In this document: one piece after another, positions 34,159 through 45,600 of the stretch | How the letters are laid out: every line of letters begins with the position of its first letter | Position numbering within the stretch: the stretch's first letter is position 1 | DNA from: Oribacterium sp. P6A1 | GTDB taxonomy: Bacteria > Bacillota > Clostridia > Lachnospirales > Lachnospiraceae | Assembly (NCBI RefSeq): GCF_000702885.1 | Contig: NZ_JNKO01000002.1 | Coordinates: 1-64,000, forward strand | Length of the DNA: 64,000 bases | Direction: 5' to 3' | Made by a program: the position numbers and the translations under genes | The notes under the pieces: model-generated | The model's input: only the letters and a program-made list of their open reading frames with translations | What the model was told of the DNA's origin: nothing | The model's database searches: none

Positions 34159-36084
34159 TCAGAGCTCAATAAAATTGAAATCGTCGTTTGCATCCTTCAG
34201 TATCCTCTTTTCACGGGTGTGGCAGGTGAAAAGAAGTATCTGACCCTTATGTATATCCATGATGAAGTGAAGAGCGGAATTGAGACGCTTTTCATCATAC
34301 ATGGCAAAAGAATCATCGAAGATAAGAGGAAGCCGGTCTGTTTCTATTTTTGAGTGGACAGCGAGCTTACCGTTTTGCATGAGACGTGATGCGGCAAGTC
34401 TGAGGGCCAGATAAATCTGGTCCATGGTTCCGCTGGAAACGTCCTCGATGGGAACAAGCTTTGTGGGTGTATTCATGTAGATTTCCAGATTCTGGTCGAT
34501 CCACATGGAATCATATACACCTCCGGTGATTCCCGAAATCAGATCTCCGGCTTCTTTGTTCAGATAGTGACCAAAGCTCTGCTTTATGCTGGTTTCCAGT
34601 TCTGTCATGGTCTCGTAAGCCAGGTTGATAGCATCTATCTCTTCTGCGACGGCATCGTTTTCGCTGATGGTATGTTTCAGCATTTCGGCTCTGTTTTTAA
34701 CATTAACGAGATGCTGGAGTTTGCCTTCCAGTTCAGTCTGCTTTTCGTTCTGTTTCTGAAGCGCAACATCGTACTTACGCTCATTATCATTGAGACCCTG
34801 TATTTCCAGAGTCAGGGCTTCAAGCTGTGCTCTGTTGGTGTCCAGTTCGTTATAGACTTTAAGAAGCTCTTCCATATGAGTCTGAAAGCTGTTTACTGCA
34901 TCATCGTTTATGTCCGAGAAACCTATATATCTTGTGAGAAGCTCTCCGAGTTCCCTGGTTGATCTTGTAAGATTCTTTCCGCCGTTGACATTGTTATGAA
35001 GTGCCAGTGAACCAAGCATGAAGAACAGCACGAAGAAGAATGTGCAAACAGCTACCGGAACTGTTGCGCCCAAAGTTGAATTATCAACGATCCCTTTAAA
35101 AAAGGACAGCTTCTCCGGAGTTATATGGAACGCCGAAGCAAAACCCTGTGAGCCGGCAGCGGCAAACAGCATATCTGTGACGATACTGAGTAATGCCAGA
35201 GCCATAAAGGCAGAAGGGATGATGATCCTTGACGGCTGAGATCTCCTTTCGGTCTCTTCTTTGCAGGATTCGTACAGGTTAAGCCCCCTGTCCAGAGTAT
35301 TCTGGATTTCAACATCGTCTTTCAGGCCCGATTGAAGCAAGGTGGCTTCCTGAGCAGCGACCTTCTGAAGCATTTCCTCCTTCTTGGTTTGCCTGTCCAC
35401 CTGCTCGGTTCGAACCTCAGTGCGAAGATTCTGATACTTGCGCAGCTGATTTTCGTATTCGGGCTGTTGTATGTCTCTCTCGATGTTTCTTATTTCACCT
35501 ATAAGCTGGGCATAGGTTTTTGCAGCATCGGGAACGATTTTTGTCTGAAGGTGTTCCTTCTGCCTGTCCAGTATCCTGAGAGCGCTGGAGCTGTCCAAAG
35601 ACATATCACCGGTGGAATTGAGATTTCGTATGCAGGACTTAAGCTCATTTATCATGCCTCTGCTGGTGGCGCTTCTCAGCTGTCCTATGGAAACTGTGTT
35701 TTCGAAGGCTGTTTCGGAGATGCCGTCCAGCATCTGATTGAGCCATGTTTCCGGATTTTCAACATCGGTTCTGTCGGTTTCGTTTCTGATGGAAAGACTG
35801 TCCAGATTGAAATCTCTGCTTATAAGGTAAATTTTGCCAAGGTGCTCTATCCGGAGAGTTCCGCTGTAATCGTCGGGATATTCCCAGGACTGGTATTTCT
35901 TTGAGAGCTGCTTTCCGGAGCGTCTGCCCAGACCGTAAAGCATAGCCTGAAGGAAGGAGTGAAGTGTAGATTTACCGGCTTCATTATGGCCGTAAATGAT
36001 ATTCATGCCATCCTTCAGCTTCAGATCGAATTTATGGAATTTTCCGAATCCCTCGATGTGAATGTCGATAAAACGCATGATCAT
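34159..36084 (-). CDS. SbcC/YhaN-like ATPase with membrane segments
   Basis: A 641-residue SMC/Rad50-like protein. Walker A GHNEAGKST lies at residues 32-40, the ABC signature SSGTMDQIYLALRLAA and Walker B LPLIFDDSFAMYD in the last 100 residues. Between them are coiled-coil stretches and two hydrophobic segments near residues 285-305 and 340-360, which suggest membrane anchoring as in YhaN-like proteins. It is much shorter than SbcC (about 1000 residues). Its start overlaps the SbcD-like gene by 3 bp, so the two form a complex-encoding pair. A second ATG at 36078 is also possible. Confidence 0.85.
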   Translation of the reverse strand: MIMRFIDIHIEGFGKFHKFDLKLKDGMNIIYGHNEAGKSTLHSFLQAMLYGLGRRSGKQLSKKYQSWEYPDDYSGTLRIEHLGKIYLISRDFNLDSLSIRNETDRTDVENPETWLNQMLDGISETAFENTVSIGQLRSATSRGMINELKSCIRNLNSTGDMSLDSSSALRILDRQKEHLQTKIVPDAAKTYAQLIGEIRNIERDIQQPEYENQLRKYQNLRTEVRTEQVDRQTKKEEMLQKVAAQEATLLQSGLKDDVEIQNTLDRGLNLYESCKEETERRSQPSRIIIPSAFMALALLSIVTDMLFAAAGSQGFASAFHITPEKLSFFKGIVDNSTLGATVPVAVCTFFFVLFFMLGSLALHNNVNGGKNLTRSTRELGELLTRYIGFSDINDDAVNSFQTHMEELLKVYNELDTNRAQLEALTLEIQGLNDNERKYDVALQKQNEKQTELEGKLQHLVNVKNRAEMLKHTISENDAVAEEIDAINLAYETMTELETSIKQSFGHYLNKEAGDLISGITGGVYDSMWIDQNLEIYMNTPTKLVPIEDVSSGTMDQIYLALRLAASRLMQNGKLAVHSKIETDRLPLIFDDSFAMYDEKRLNSALHFIMDIHKGQILLFTCHTREKRILKDANDDFNFIEL

Positions 36085-37160
36085 CTACCACCCTTCTGAG
36101 ATTTTAGTAAAGCATTGATGCCGTAGTATAAGGCCTTTTTTTCCACGTAGCTCATATCATTGGGATCTTCCCTGAGAAGCTTTCGTATATAGAAGCCTAT
36201 GATATCGGATGGATGTTCCTTGTAGATGGCGGCAAAATCATACTGTGGCTCGGAATCGTCATGTACACTTACGACTCTGTATTCGTGGGTTATGGATGAT
36301 AAATTGAAACGAACATCCGGACTTCGTTTTCCGAAGATGCGTACCATGTAGATATTATCCGTGCCCTTTGATTTGATTTCACCGAGAATGCGATTCACCA
36401 GAGCATCATTGGAGGTTTTGTCCGTAACATCGAATTCCAGCGGTATGTAGGAAACCTTTGCGATGTCCATAAAAGTGAGACGCTGTACTTTATGGGTTAT
36501 AGGGTTTATGTCTCCGAAATAAAATCCATGGGGACCGGTTTCACTCATATCCAGAGGTTCCGGTGAACCCGAATATATAACTCTGCGCTCCACTATCTCC
36601 ACAGGTTTGTGAAGATATCCTAAAGCCACATAATCAAAAGGAAGCTTTGCCAATGTCTCCACATCCACAGGCATGTGATCCTGATCTCCTCCATGTGCAA
36701 GGAGTATGTGAATGTGTCCGTCGTTCTCCGGCTCTATGGTGTCGATTACGGTTTCCCTAAGCTCTCTGGTGTGATATGAGAATCCGTAAACCCTGGTATT
36801 AATGTCATCAAAATAAACAGACTCGGGGCTGTCACTGAGAATCCATGTGACATTGGCACTCCAGTTAAAGCTGAGTAAGGCTGAGTTTGAACTGATACGG
36901 TCGTTCTCACCGGAAATGATCACCACATGTGTAGATGGGATGGAGCTGAACAGATAGTTCAGTTCCTGAAGGTCTTTGTTCATGGGCTGACGATGAAAGA
37001 GATTGCCTGCTATGAAAAGGCAGTCAACACTGAAATCACGACACTTCTCGATGATCTTACGGAAGGAGGTCTTGATATCGTTTGCGCGGTCTTTGCCCCA
37101 TGCCTGATCGGAATCCGGCACCATGCCCCAATTGACATCTGATGTGTGAATAAAACGCAT
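36081..37160 (-). CDS. SbcD/YhaO-like protein with degenerate nuclease site
   Basis: A 359-residue protein of the Mre11/SbcD calcineurin-like fold. The usual metal motifs are altered: DxH reads D8-V-N10; GDLF reads G-N53-L-F; GNHD reads G-E85-N86-D87; GHxH reads G-Y182-L-H184. LLAHGGD (His156) is intact. Four of seven expected metal ligands and the catalytic His position are changed, so nuclease activity is probably lost or reshaped. The rest (AGNLFHRQPMNKDLQELNYLF, VYGFSYHTRE, IYSGSPEPLD) clearly matches clostridial YhaO-type proteins. It is translationally coupled to the SbcC-like gene. The product may be a structural or regulatory subunit. Confidence 0.85.
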   Translation of the reverse strand: MRFIHTSDVNWGMVPDSDQAWGKDRANDIKTSFRKIIEKCRDFSVDCLFIAGNLFHRQPMNKDLQELNYLFSSIPSTHVVIISGENDRISSNSALLSFNWSANVTWILSDSPESVYFDDINTRVYGFSYHTRELRETVIDTIEPENDGHIHILLAHGGDQDHMPVDVETLAKLPFDYVALGYLHKPVEIVERRVIYSGSPEPLDMSETGPHGFYFGDINPITHKVQRLTFMDIAKVSYIPLEFDVTDKTSNDALVNRILGEIKSKGTDNIYMVRIFGKRSPDVRFNLSSITHEYRVVSVHDDSEPQYDFAAIYKEHPSDIIGFYIRKLLREDPNDMSYVEKKALYYGINALLKSQKGGR

Positions 37161-37241
37161 TTGCTGCTCCTACAAATAATTAAAATAATATAAGATATAT
37201 TTTAACTTAATAATAATAAATAAAAAAGTGCTTATCGCATA

Positions 37242-37267
37242 AAAAAACGGGCAGATAAATCTGCCCG
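37242..37267 (-). terminator. Rho-independent terminator of asnS
   Basis: CGGGCAGA and TCTGCCCG make an 8-bp stem; on the minus strand it is followed by TTTTTT, directly behind the asnS stop. Confidence 0.88.
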
Positions 37268-37274
37268 ATTAGCT

Positions 37275-38663
37275 TTAAATATCACAATTTCCAACTGTTC
37301 TTGGGAATGGAAGTACATCACGAATATTCTGAACACCTGTCAGGTACATGACAGCTCTTTCAAAACCGAGGCCGAATCCGCCGTGTCTTGTTGTACCGTA
37401 TTTACGAAGATCAAGATAGAACTTGTACTGTTCCATATCCATACCCATCTCTTCCATACGTGCAACAAGCTTGTCGTAATCCTCTTCACGCTGTGAACCG
37501 CCCATGATCTCTCCGATACCCGGAACGAGACAGTCAACTGCGGCAACAGTCTTTCCGTCAGGATTCTGCTTCATATAGAAGGCCTTGATATCCTTAGGAT
37601 AGTCGGTTACGAAAACAGGCTTCTGGAAATGCTTTTCTGTGAGGTAACGCTCATGCTCTGTCTGAAGATCAACGCCCCAGGATACCTTGTACTCAAATTC
37701 ATCGTTGTGCTCCTCAAGAAGCTTGACGGCATCTGTGTATGTGATACGGGCGAAATCGGAATTCATAACGTGAGTAAGACGCTCGATAAGTCCCTTGTCA
37801 ACAAACTGATTGAAGAATGCCATCTCTTCCGGTGCATTTTCAAGAACATACTTGATGATGAACTTGATCATATCTTCCTCACAGGCGATGACGTCATCGA
37901 GATCTGCAAATGCCATCTCGGGCTCAATCATCCAGAACTCTGCAGCATGACGCTGGGTGTTTGAGTTCTCTGCACGGAATGTAGGTCCGAAGGTGTAGAT
38001 GTTTCTGAAAGCCTGTGCAAATGTCTCGCCGTTAAGCTGTCCTGAAACAGTAAGTGAGGTCTTCTTGTTGAAAAAATCCTGTGAATAGTCAATCTGTCCG
38101 TCAACCACAGGAGCCTCATTAATAGGAAGAGTTGTTACCTGGAACATCTCGCCTGCACCCTCTGCATCAGATGAGGTGATAAGCGGTGTATGAACGTATA
38201 CGAAGCCTCTTTCCTGGAAGAATACGTGAATAGCGTAAGCGATGAGTGAACGTACACGGAACACTGCCTGGAAAGTGTTTGTTCTGGGACGAAGATGTGT
38301 CATGGTACGAAGATACTCAAGTGTATGTCTCTTTTTCTGAAGAGGATAGTCAGGAGTAGTGGCACCTTCTACCGTAACCTCTGTTGCCTGAAGCTCGAAT
38401 GGCTGCTTGGCATCCGGAGTGGCAACAATCTTTCCTTTTACGACTGCAGCGGCTCCTACTCCAAGCTTTGCGATCTCTGCGAAATTGTCCATGTCATCAT
38501 GGTAAACCACCTGAAGCGGTGTAAAGAATGTACCGTCTGAAATGACAAGGAAACCAAACTGCTTGGAATCACGATTGGATCTTACCCAGCCGCCTACGGT
38601 GACTTCCTTATCATAGAAGGCCTCTTTATTTTTGAAAATTTCTCTTAAAGCAGTAACTTCCAT
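37275..38663 (-). CDS. asnS: Asparaginyl-tRNA synthetase
   Basis: A 462-residue class IIb synthetase that charges tRNA-Asn. The N-terminal OB-fold ([24 protein letters not shown]) binds the anticodon; class II motif 2 lies in [22 protein letters not shown] and motif 3 in [15 protein letters not shown] near the C-terminus. Length is standard. It is a monocistronic minus-strand gene with a promoter at 38723-38751 and terminator at 37242-37267; no T-box is seen in the leader. Confidence 0.95.
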   Translation of the reverse strand: MEVTALREIFKNKEAFYDKEVTVGGWVRSNRDSKQFGFLVISDGTFFTPLQVVYHDDMDNFAEIAKLGVGAAAVVKGKIVATPDAKQPFELQATEVTVEGATTPDYPLQKKRHTLEYLRTMTHLRPRTNTFQAVFRVRSLIAYAIHVFFQERGFVYVHTPLITSSDAEGAGEMFQVTTLPINEAPVVDGQIDYSQDFFNKKTSLTVSGQLNGETFAQAFRNIYTFGPTFRAENSNTQRHAAEFWMIEPEMAFADLDDVIACEEDMIKFIIKYVLENAPEEMAFFNQFVDKGLIERLTHVMNSDFARITYTDAVKLLEEHNDEFEYKVSWGVDLQTEHERYLTEKHFQKPVFVTDYPKDIKAFYMKQNPDGKTVAAVDCLVPGIGEIMGGSQREEDYDKLVARMEEMGMDMEQYKFYLDLRKYGTTRHGGFGLGFERAVMYLTGVQNIRDVLPFPRTVGNCDI

Positions 38664-38722
38664 AATTTTCCCCTGTTCTAAATTAATATAAGTATCGGGA
38701 TCCGAATCTCGATTGATTTAAG

Positions 38723-38751
38723 ATTATACTTTAAACATATCGTGTTTTCAA
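38723..38751 (-). promoter_or_regulatory. Promoter of asnS
   Basis: On the minus strand TTGAAA and TATAAT are 17 bp apart, giving a leader of about 55 nt. Confidence 0.75.
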
Positions 38752-38896
38752 TGTTTCTCGTAATTTGTGGGTGTTGAATTGTATGCAATTTCTTAAAAAT
38801 CCGGCTCAAATGATAAAATCCGATTATTTTTTATGTTATTTCGACAAAATACAGGTTTGAATCGTTTTAGTTGTGGTTATTTTTACCATTTTTGAG

Positions 38897-38925
38897 TTAA
38901 CAGAGAGGAAATAGGGTGCTATAAT
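38897..38925 (+). promoter_or_regulatory. Promoter of glgC-glgD
   Basis: TTAACA (38897-38902) and a perfect TATAAT (38920-38925) are 17 bp apart. The rest of the gap 38664-38896 holds the divergent asnS promoter and AT-rich sequence with no gene. Confidence 0.8.
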
Positions 38926-38976
38926 GGAGAAAGCTTGATAATTTTAACACTTTTTTTACAACTATGAGGTGATGAC

Positions 38977-40251
38977 GTGATTAAAAAAGAAATGATCGCC
39001 ATGCTGCTAGCAGGCGGCCAGGGTTCACGCCTTGGTGTACTAACAAAGAATGTCGCAAAGCCTGCAGTTTCTTTCGGTGGAAAGTATTCAATTATCGACT
39101 TCCCATTGTCAAACTGCATTAATTCCAGTGTAGATACTGTCGGAGTATTGACACAGTATAAGCCTTTACGTCTGAATGCCCATATCGGAATCGGTATTCC
39201 ATGGGATCTTGACCGTAACAGAGGTGGTGTAACCATCCTTCAGCCGTATGAGTCACAGACCGGCGCGGACTGGTTCTCAGGTACTGCCAATGCGATTTAT
39301 CAGAATATTGAGTACATCGATAATTATCATCCAGATTATGTTTTGATTCTTTCAGGCGATCATATCTATAAGATGGATTATGAGGTTATGCTTGAGTATC
39401 ATAAGGCTATGAATGCGGATTGTACCATCGCATCTATGCCTGTTCCTATGGAGGAGGCAAGCCGCTTCGGAATCACGGTTACTGATGAGCAGAACCGTAT
39501 CATTGATTTCCAGGAGAAGCCAAAGGAGCCAAAGTCGAATCTCGCATCTATGGGTATCTATATTTTCTCATGGCCGGTACTTCGCGAGGCACTTATCACA
39601 AACAAGGATGTTCCGGGAGAGGATTTCGGTAAACATATCATTCCTTATCTGTTCCAGGGCGGAAAGCGTATTTTCGCTTATGAGTTCAACGGTTACTGGA
39701 AGGATGTAGGAACACTTCAGTCATACTGGCAGGCAAACATGGAGCTGGTTGCCATTATTCCTGAGTTCAACCTCTATGAGGAGTACTGGAAGATCTATAC
39801 AGATACCAAGAATCCTGCACCGCAGTTTATTTCGGAGAACTCTCATGTTGAGAGATGTCTCATTGCAGAGGGCTGTGAGATTCACGGAGAGGTTCACAAT
39901 TCAGTCATTGGTGAGGGCGTAAGGATTGAGTCCGGTGCAGTGGTAACGGATTCTGTTATCATGTCTAACGCAGTTATCGAAGCCGGAACAAAGATCGATA
40001 AGGCAGTTATCGCTCAGGATGTAAAGATCGGTAAGAACTGTGATATCGGTGTCGGCGAGTTCGCACCCAGTACGTATGACCAGAGAGTATACAACGCAGA
40101 TCTTGTTACTGTGGGAGAAAATTCAGTTATTCCCGACAATGTAAAGATCGGCAGAAACACCGCTATCTATGGCGTTACAACAGCAGAGGATTATCCTGAC
40201 GGATTACTCGCAAGCGGCGGAGCAATCATTAAGGAGGACAGCGAGATATGA
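38977..40251 (+). CDS. glgC: Glucose-1-phosphate adenylyltransferase GlgC
   Basis: A 424-residue ADP-glucose pyrophosphorylase, the committed step of glycogen synthesis. It has the nucleotide-binding start [24 protein letters not shown], the [14 protein letters not shown] block, [11 protein letters not shown] and a C-terminal left-handed beta-helix. The start is GTG at 38977, preceded by GAGGTGATGAC; an upstream ATG at 38972 runs into a stop. The next gene, glgD, overlaps by 4 bp, consistent with a hetero-oligomeric enzyme as in other Firmicutes. Confidence 0.94.
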   Translation: MIKKEMIAMLLAGGQGSRLGVLTKNVAKPAVSFGGKYSIIDFPLSNCINSSVDTVGVLTQYKPLRLNAHIGIGIPWDLDRNRGGVTILQPYESQTGADWFSGTANAIYQNIEYIDNYHPDYVLILSGDHIYKMDYEVMLEYHKAMNADCTIASMPVPMEEASRFGITVTDEQNRIIDFQEKPKEPKSNLASMGIYIFSWPVLREALITNKDVPGEDFGKHIIPYLFQGGKRIFAYEFNGYWKDVGTLQSYWQANMELVAIIPEFNLYEEYWKIYTDTKNPAPQFISENSHVERCLIAEGCEIHGEVHNSVIGEGVRIESGAVVTDSVIMSNAVIEAGTKIDKAVIAQDVKIGKNCDIGVGEFAPSTYDQRVYNADLVTVGENSVIPDNVKIGRNTAIYGVTTAEDYPDGLLASGGAIIKEDSEI

Positions 40252-41369
40252 GAGCGATAGGTATTATTTTAGCAGGTGGTAACAACAAGCGTATGCGTGA
40301 GCTTTCAAACAAGAGAGCGATTTCAGCCATGCCTGTTGCAGGTTCATTCAGAGCTATCGATTTTTCACTTTCCAATATGTCCAACTCACATATTCAGAAA
40401 GTTGCAGTTTTGACACAGTACAATTCAAGATCCCTTAACCAGCACCTTTCATCATCAAAGTGGTGGGATTTCGGACGTAAGCAGGGCGGTCTGTATGTTT
40501 ATACACCGACTATTACCGCAGAGCACAGCGACTGGTTCAGAGGAACAGCCGATGCACTTTATCAGAACCTGGAGTTCCTTAAGGCATCACATGAGCCTTA
40601 TGTTATCGTTGCTGCAGGTGATGGTATCTATAAGCTTGATTACAACAAGGTTCTTGAATACCACATTGAAAAGAAGGCCGACATTACTGTAGTTGTAAAA
40701 ACTATGGAGCCGAACACAGACGTATCAAGATTCGGATGTGTAAAGCTTAACGATGACGGACGCATAGTTGATTTTGAGGAGAAACCTATCTCTACAGATG
40801 CCAATACCATTTCCTGCGGTATCTACGTGGTTCGCAGACGTCAGCTTATTGAGCTTCTTGAGAAGGCACATGAAGAAGACCGTACAGATTTCGTAAACGA
40901 TATTCTTGTTCGCTATAAGAACGTAAAGAGAATCTACGGATATAAGATCGAGACCTATTGGTCCAACATCGCTTCGGTAGAGTCATATTACAAGACAAAT
41001 ATGGATTTCCTGAAGAGAGACGTACGTGATTATTTCTTCCGTACATTACCGGGAGTTTATACAAAGCTTGAGGACAACCCTCCTGCAAAGTACAATCCGG
41101 ATTGTAATGTCCGTCACTCCATTCTTGCAAGTGGATGTATCATAAACGGAACCGTTGAGAATTCTGTTCTGTTCCGTAAGGTATATGTCGGAAACAATTG
41201 CGTGATCAAGAATTCCATCATTCTTAATGATGTCTATATCGGAGACAATACGGTTATCGAGAACTGTATTGTAGAGAGCCGCGATACTATCCGTGCAAAT
41301 ACTACATACATCGGAAAACCGGATGATATTAAGATTGTGGTTGAGAAAAACGTTAGATATCAGATGTAA
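40248..41369 (+). CDS. glgD: Glucose-1-phosphate adenylyltransferase subunit GlgD
   Basis: A 373-residue GlgC relative, the GlgD subunit that pairs with GlgC in Firmicutes and modulates it, with weak or no catalysis alone. The N-terminal loop is altered ([17 protein letters not shown] instead of the usual GGxGxRL-xLT-xRAKPA), as expected for GlgD. The C-terminal half carries the beta-helix repeats. It overlaps glgC by 4 bp (ATGA), so translation is coupled. A terminator follows. Confidence 0.92.
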   Translation: MRAIGIILAGGNNKRMRELSNKRAISAMPVAGSFRAIDFSLSNMSNSHIQKVAVLTQYNSRSLNQHLSSSKWWDFGRKQGGLYVYTPTITAEHSDWFRGTADALYQNLEFLKASHEPYVIVAAGDGIYKLDYNKVLEYHIEKKADITVVVKTMEPNTDVSRFGCVKLNDDGRIVDFEEKPISTDANTISCGIYVVRRRQLIELLEKAHEEDRTDFVNDILVRYKNVKRIYGYKIETYWSNIASVESYYKTNMDFLKRDVRDYFFRTLPGVYTKLEDNPPAKYNPDCNVRHSILASGCIINGTVENSVLFRKVYVGNNCVIKNSIILNDVYIGDNTVIENCIVESRDTIRANTTYIGKPDDIKIVVEKNVRYQM

Positions 41370-41402
41370 TATATCTGGGTTTCGAAGATAGTCTAATCAG
41401 AT

Positions 41403-41444
41403 GAAAATGCCCTGCGTTATTTTATAAATGGGCATTTTCTCTTT
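41403..41444 (+). terminator. Rho-independent terminator after glgD
   Basis: GAAAATGCCC and GGGCATTTTC form a perfect 10-bp stem around a 17-nt loop, followed by TCTTT. Confidence 0.8.
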
Positions 41445-41504
41445 ATAAACTAACCAAAATACGTGACCGAAGTAATGACAACCGGGGTCAGGGAAGGGAG
41501 CAAT

Positions 41505-41780
41505 ATGCAGGTAACAGACGTGCGGATTCGCAAAGTGGACAAAGAAGGAAAGATGAAAGCCATCGTATCCATCACTTTTGATAACGAGTTCGTAATTCAT
41601 GACATCAAGGTAATTGAAGGTGAGAAGGGGCTCTTCATTGCCATGCCGTCCAGAAAGACTGCTGATGGAGAGTATAGAGACATCGCTCATCCTATCAAGT
41701 CTTCGACCAGAGACGCTATTCAGAGCATTATTCTCGACAAGTATCAGGCTGAGATGATCTCTGAAGCTGAGGGATTTTGA
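41505..41780 (+). CDS. spoVG: Septation protein/RNA-binding regulator SpoVG
   Basis: A 91-residue protein starting [33 protein letters not shown], with the IAMPSRK motif. Named for sporulation in Bacillus, SpoVG is also found in non-sporulating bacteria, where it binds nucleic acid and affects regulation. The ATG at 41505 follows AAGGGAG; an upstream in-frame ATG at 41463 adds unrelated residues. Confidence 0.94.
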   Translation: MQVTDVRIRKVDKEGKMKAIVSITFDNEFVIHDIKVIEGEKGLFIAMPSRKTADGEYRDIAHPIKSSTRDAIQSIILDKYQAEMISEAEGF

Positions 41781-41806
41781 TCTCTGACACATATTTAAAA
41801 TGATTT

Positions 41807-41835
41807 GGAGTCGCTGTATTACGGCGGCTCCTTTT
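41807..41835 (+). terminator. Rho-independent terminator after spoVG
   Basis: GGAGTCGC and GCGGCTCC pair over eight positions (one wobble), followed by TTTT. Confidence 0.75.
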
Positions 41836-42014
41836 CAGTGTGGGGAAAATCTCCTTTTGCTTGCTTTTGGGGTGTAAAAAATATAAAATGCACAAAGTCA
41901 AAATGGAATAAAGCGACATTTGCAGGCAGATAAGGCTGCGGAAGGATGAGGCTTTTTGTATATATTGATTCAGATGCTTAAGACAGTGAACTATCGACTA
42001 ACGGAGGAAATGAT

Positions 42015-42599
42015 ATGTATTTAATTGCAGGACTCGGAAATCCCGAGAGAAAATATGAAGGAACACGCCATAATGCAGGCTTTGCAGCCGTAGATGCCCT
42101 TCTTGATAAGATGGGGGGAGAAAAGCTGAATGAAACAAAGTTTAACGGTGCCTATACAAAGCTTCGCTACCAGAGTGCTCACGGACTTGAACAGATAATA
42201 GTTGTTAAGCCCCTTACATATATGAATCTTTCGGGAAACTGCATTGCGCCTTTGGCTAATTTTTATAAAATAGAACCAGAGCATATTATCGTATTCTCCG
42301 ATGATATAAATCTCGATGTGGGACGTATGCGCATCAGACCTTCCGGCTCTGCGGGAGGACATAATGGACTGAAATCCATCATTTCAAGTCTGGGCTCCGA
42401 TAAATTCGGAAGGATACGTGTCGGAGTGGGTATGAAGCCGGATAATATGGATCTTGCAGTGCACGTTCTCGCAAAGTTTAACCAGACTGACGAAAAAATC
42501 ATGAAGGAAGTTTATGATGAAGCTGCGTCGGCAGCCTTTGACATAATTGATAACGGCGTCGAACATGCTATGAACAGATATAATCCAATGAAGCTTTGA
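42015..42599 (+). CDS. pth: Peptidyl-tRNA hydrolase
   Basis: A 194-residue hydrolase that frees tRNA from stalled peptidyl-tRNA. The first residues MYLIAGLGNPERKYEGTRHNAGF contain the conserved Asn and catalytic His; the PLTYMNLSGN and FSDDINLDVGRMRIRPSGSAGGHNGLKSI blocks confirm it. It precedes mfd by 24 bp, as in most Firmicutes. RBS is GGAGGAAATG. Confidence 0.95.
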   Translation: MYLIAGLGNPERKYEGTRHNAGFAAVDALLDKMGGEKLNETKFNGAYTKLRYQSAHGLEQIIVVKPLTYMNLSGNCIAPLANFYKIEPEHIIVFSDDINLDVGRMRIRPSGSAGGHNGLKSIISSLGSDKFGRIRVGVGMKPDNMDLAVHVLAKFNQTDEKIMKEVYDEAASAAFDIIDNGVEHAMNRYNPMKL

Positions 42600-42623
42600 T
42601 TTAACGATTCAGAAGGAAGGTAC

Positions 42624-45600
42624 ATGGTTAATCCGTTTTTAAGAACAAAAGACTATGAAGAACTGCAGAAGGCCCTGGCATCAGGAAAGGGTCCAGTTAC
42701 GGTTACAGGAACCGTTAATACTGTCAAGGCCCAGCTTCTTGTATCGCTGGAGAGCGCCCCGGAGGTTTCAGCTGAAAAGGCGGGGGTGAAGTCCGGAAAA
42801 AACTGGAAGCTCATGGTTGTTAAGGATGAGGTAACGGGAAAACAGTTCGTGAAGGATATTCATGCTTTTTCCGAGAATGCATGGTACTATCCGGCGAAGG
42901 ATTTTCTTTTTTATCAGGCGGATACTCAGGGCAATCTCATTACCAGACAACGTGTGGAGGTGCTTAAGCATCTTATGGAAGAGGACGGGGGAGTAATAGT
43001 CGCAAGCATTGACGCTCTCATGGATAAGGTCCTTGGAAAAGAGACTTTTTCGGAAGCTGTCCTTTCCATAAGACCCGGTATGGTCATGGAGATGGAGGCC
43101 CTGTCAAAAAAGCTCAGGGATCTTGGGTATGAGCGTATGACAGAGGTTGAGGCTATGGGAGAGTATTCTGTTCGCGGAGGCATCGCGGACATTTATCCCT
43201 TTACGGCGGAAAATCCTGTCAGAATAGAGTTTTGGGATACTGAGGTTGATAATATCCGAAGCTTTGATGTGGAAAGTCAAAGGTCCATAGAGACTCTGGA
43301 GGAAGCTGAGATATATCCGGCATCCGACAGGGCAAGCGGGAAGGAAAGCGAAGGGAAAGAAGTAAGTCTTCTTGATTATTTCGGGGAAGACGATATTTTT
43401 TTCCTGGATGAACCTGACAGGCTTAAGGAACGCGGAGAAATGGTGGAGACGGAATTCAGAGAAAGTTTTGAGGCCCGTCTCAGTGAAATGCAAAAGCATG
43501 CAAAGCTTACTGCTGTACTGGAAGCAAACGGTATGGGAGTTCAGGATGAGAAAGATCCCGATAAGCTTATCTATGGAATAGACCAGATCATGGAGAGACT
43601 CTGTGACAGAAGGACAGTTGCCTTCAGTACATTGGGTACAAATGTCAGAGAGCTCCATTCGAAGAAAACATTTCATTTTGAAACTACTGAAGTGGTTCCC
43701 TACAAAGCGGGCTTTGAGCTTCTGATAAAAGATCTTAAACATTGGCAGAAGGAAAAGTATGAGATAGTGCTTCTCAGTCCGTCAAGAACCAGAGCTTCAA
43801 GACTCGCCCAGGATCTGAGGGATTATGAGCTGAGAGCATATTGCCCTGATACAAGGGAAAGCTCTGAAAAGGATGCGGCAGAATCATCATCCGGAAGCGG
43901 ACTGATTAATTCGGGAAAGGGAACCAAATCTGAAAGCGGAGAAAGATATGGCGGTTTAAGCGGAAAGAGCGGACTATCGGGGAATTCCGGTTCCGGTGCA
44001 CTGCGTGCAGCAAGAGAGGAAGCTGAGAGGGGAGCCATTCAGGTAAGATTCGGCGTTCTTAACAGTGGTTATCAGTTCCCCGGGGAGAAATTTGTACTGC
44101 TTACGGAAGGAGATATGTTCGGTAATGCCAACATTGTAAAAAAGAAGCGTAAGCAGAAGAAGTTTGACGGTCAGAAGATTTCCAAACTTAGTGAACTTTC
44201 CGTAGGGGACTATGTGGTACATGAGAATCATGGAATAGGAATCTACAGAGGAATTGAACGTATCAGAACCGAAGGTGTGACCAAGGATTATATAAAGGTT
44301 GAGTACGGTGATGGCGGCAATCTCTATCTTCCTGCCACAAAGCTTGATGGAATACAAAAGTATGCCAGCCAGGATATAGGAAAGGCTCCAAAACTGAATA
44401 AGCTTGGGGGAACGGAATGGCAGAAGGCCAAGAGCCGGGTTCAGCACGCGGTCAAGGAAATCGCCAGGGACCTGGTTAAACTCTATGCGGCAAGACAGAG
44501 TACTGCCGGATACAAATTCGGCAGTGATACTGTGTGGCAGAAGGAATTCGAGGAAATGTTCCCCTATGATGAGACTGTGGACCAGGAGCTGGCTATAGAC
44601 GCCACAAAGGCGGACATGGAGAGCCATAAGATCATGGACCGGCTCATCTGCGGAGATGTGGGTTACGGCAAGACGGAAATAGCACTTCGCGCAGGTTTTA
44701 AGGCTGTGCAGGATTCTAAGCAGGTTGCGTATCTGGTGCCTACCACTATACTTGCCCAGCAGATATACAACACCTTTGTGGAGCGTATGAAAGGATTTCC
44801 TGTTAATATTGCTTTGCTGTGCAGATTCAGGACTCCCCAGCAGATAAAGAAATCCATAGAGGATATAAAGAACGGAAGGGCCGATATCGTCATAGGCACC
44901 CACAGACTATTGAGCAAGGATGTAAAGTTCAGGGATCTGGGACTTCTTATCGTAGATGAGGAGCAGAGATTCGGCGTGACTCACAAGGAAAAGATAAAGA
45001 ATCTGAAACAGAATGTGGATGTTCTGACTCTTTCCGCGACGCCTATACCCAGAACTCTCCACATGTCTCTTGCCGGTATAAGGGATATGTCTGTTCTTGA
45101 GGAGCCTCCTATAGACCGTCAGCCCATACAGACCTATGTAATGGAGTATAATGATGAGCTTATCAGAGAGGCCATCAGCAGGGAGCTTTCCAGAAACGGA
45201 CAGGTGTACTATGTCTATAACCGGGTGAATAACATAGCCGATGTTGCGGCCCATATTCAGAAGCTGTGCCCGGATGTAAGAATAGCCTATGCCCATGGAC
45301 AGATGTCCGAGAGTCAGCTTGAGGATATCATGCTTCAATTTATAAATGGAGAGATTGATGTCCTTGTATCCACAACTATCATAGAAACAGGACTTGATAT
45401 CCCCAATGCAAACACTATGATAATTCAGGATGCGGAGAGAATGGGTCTCTCACAGCTGTATCAGCTGAGAGGCAGAGTGGGCAGATCCAGCCGGACCGCT
45501 TACGCTTTTCTTATGTATCGCCGAGGAAAAATGCTGAGTGAGGAGTCGGAGAAGAGGCTTAAGGCAATAAAGGAATTTACCCAGCTTGGTTCAGGTATAC

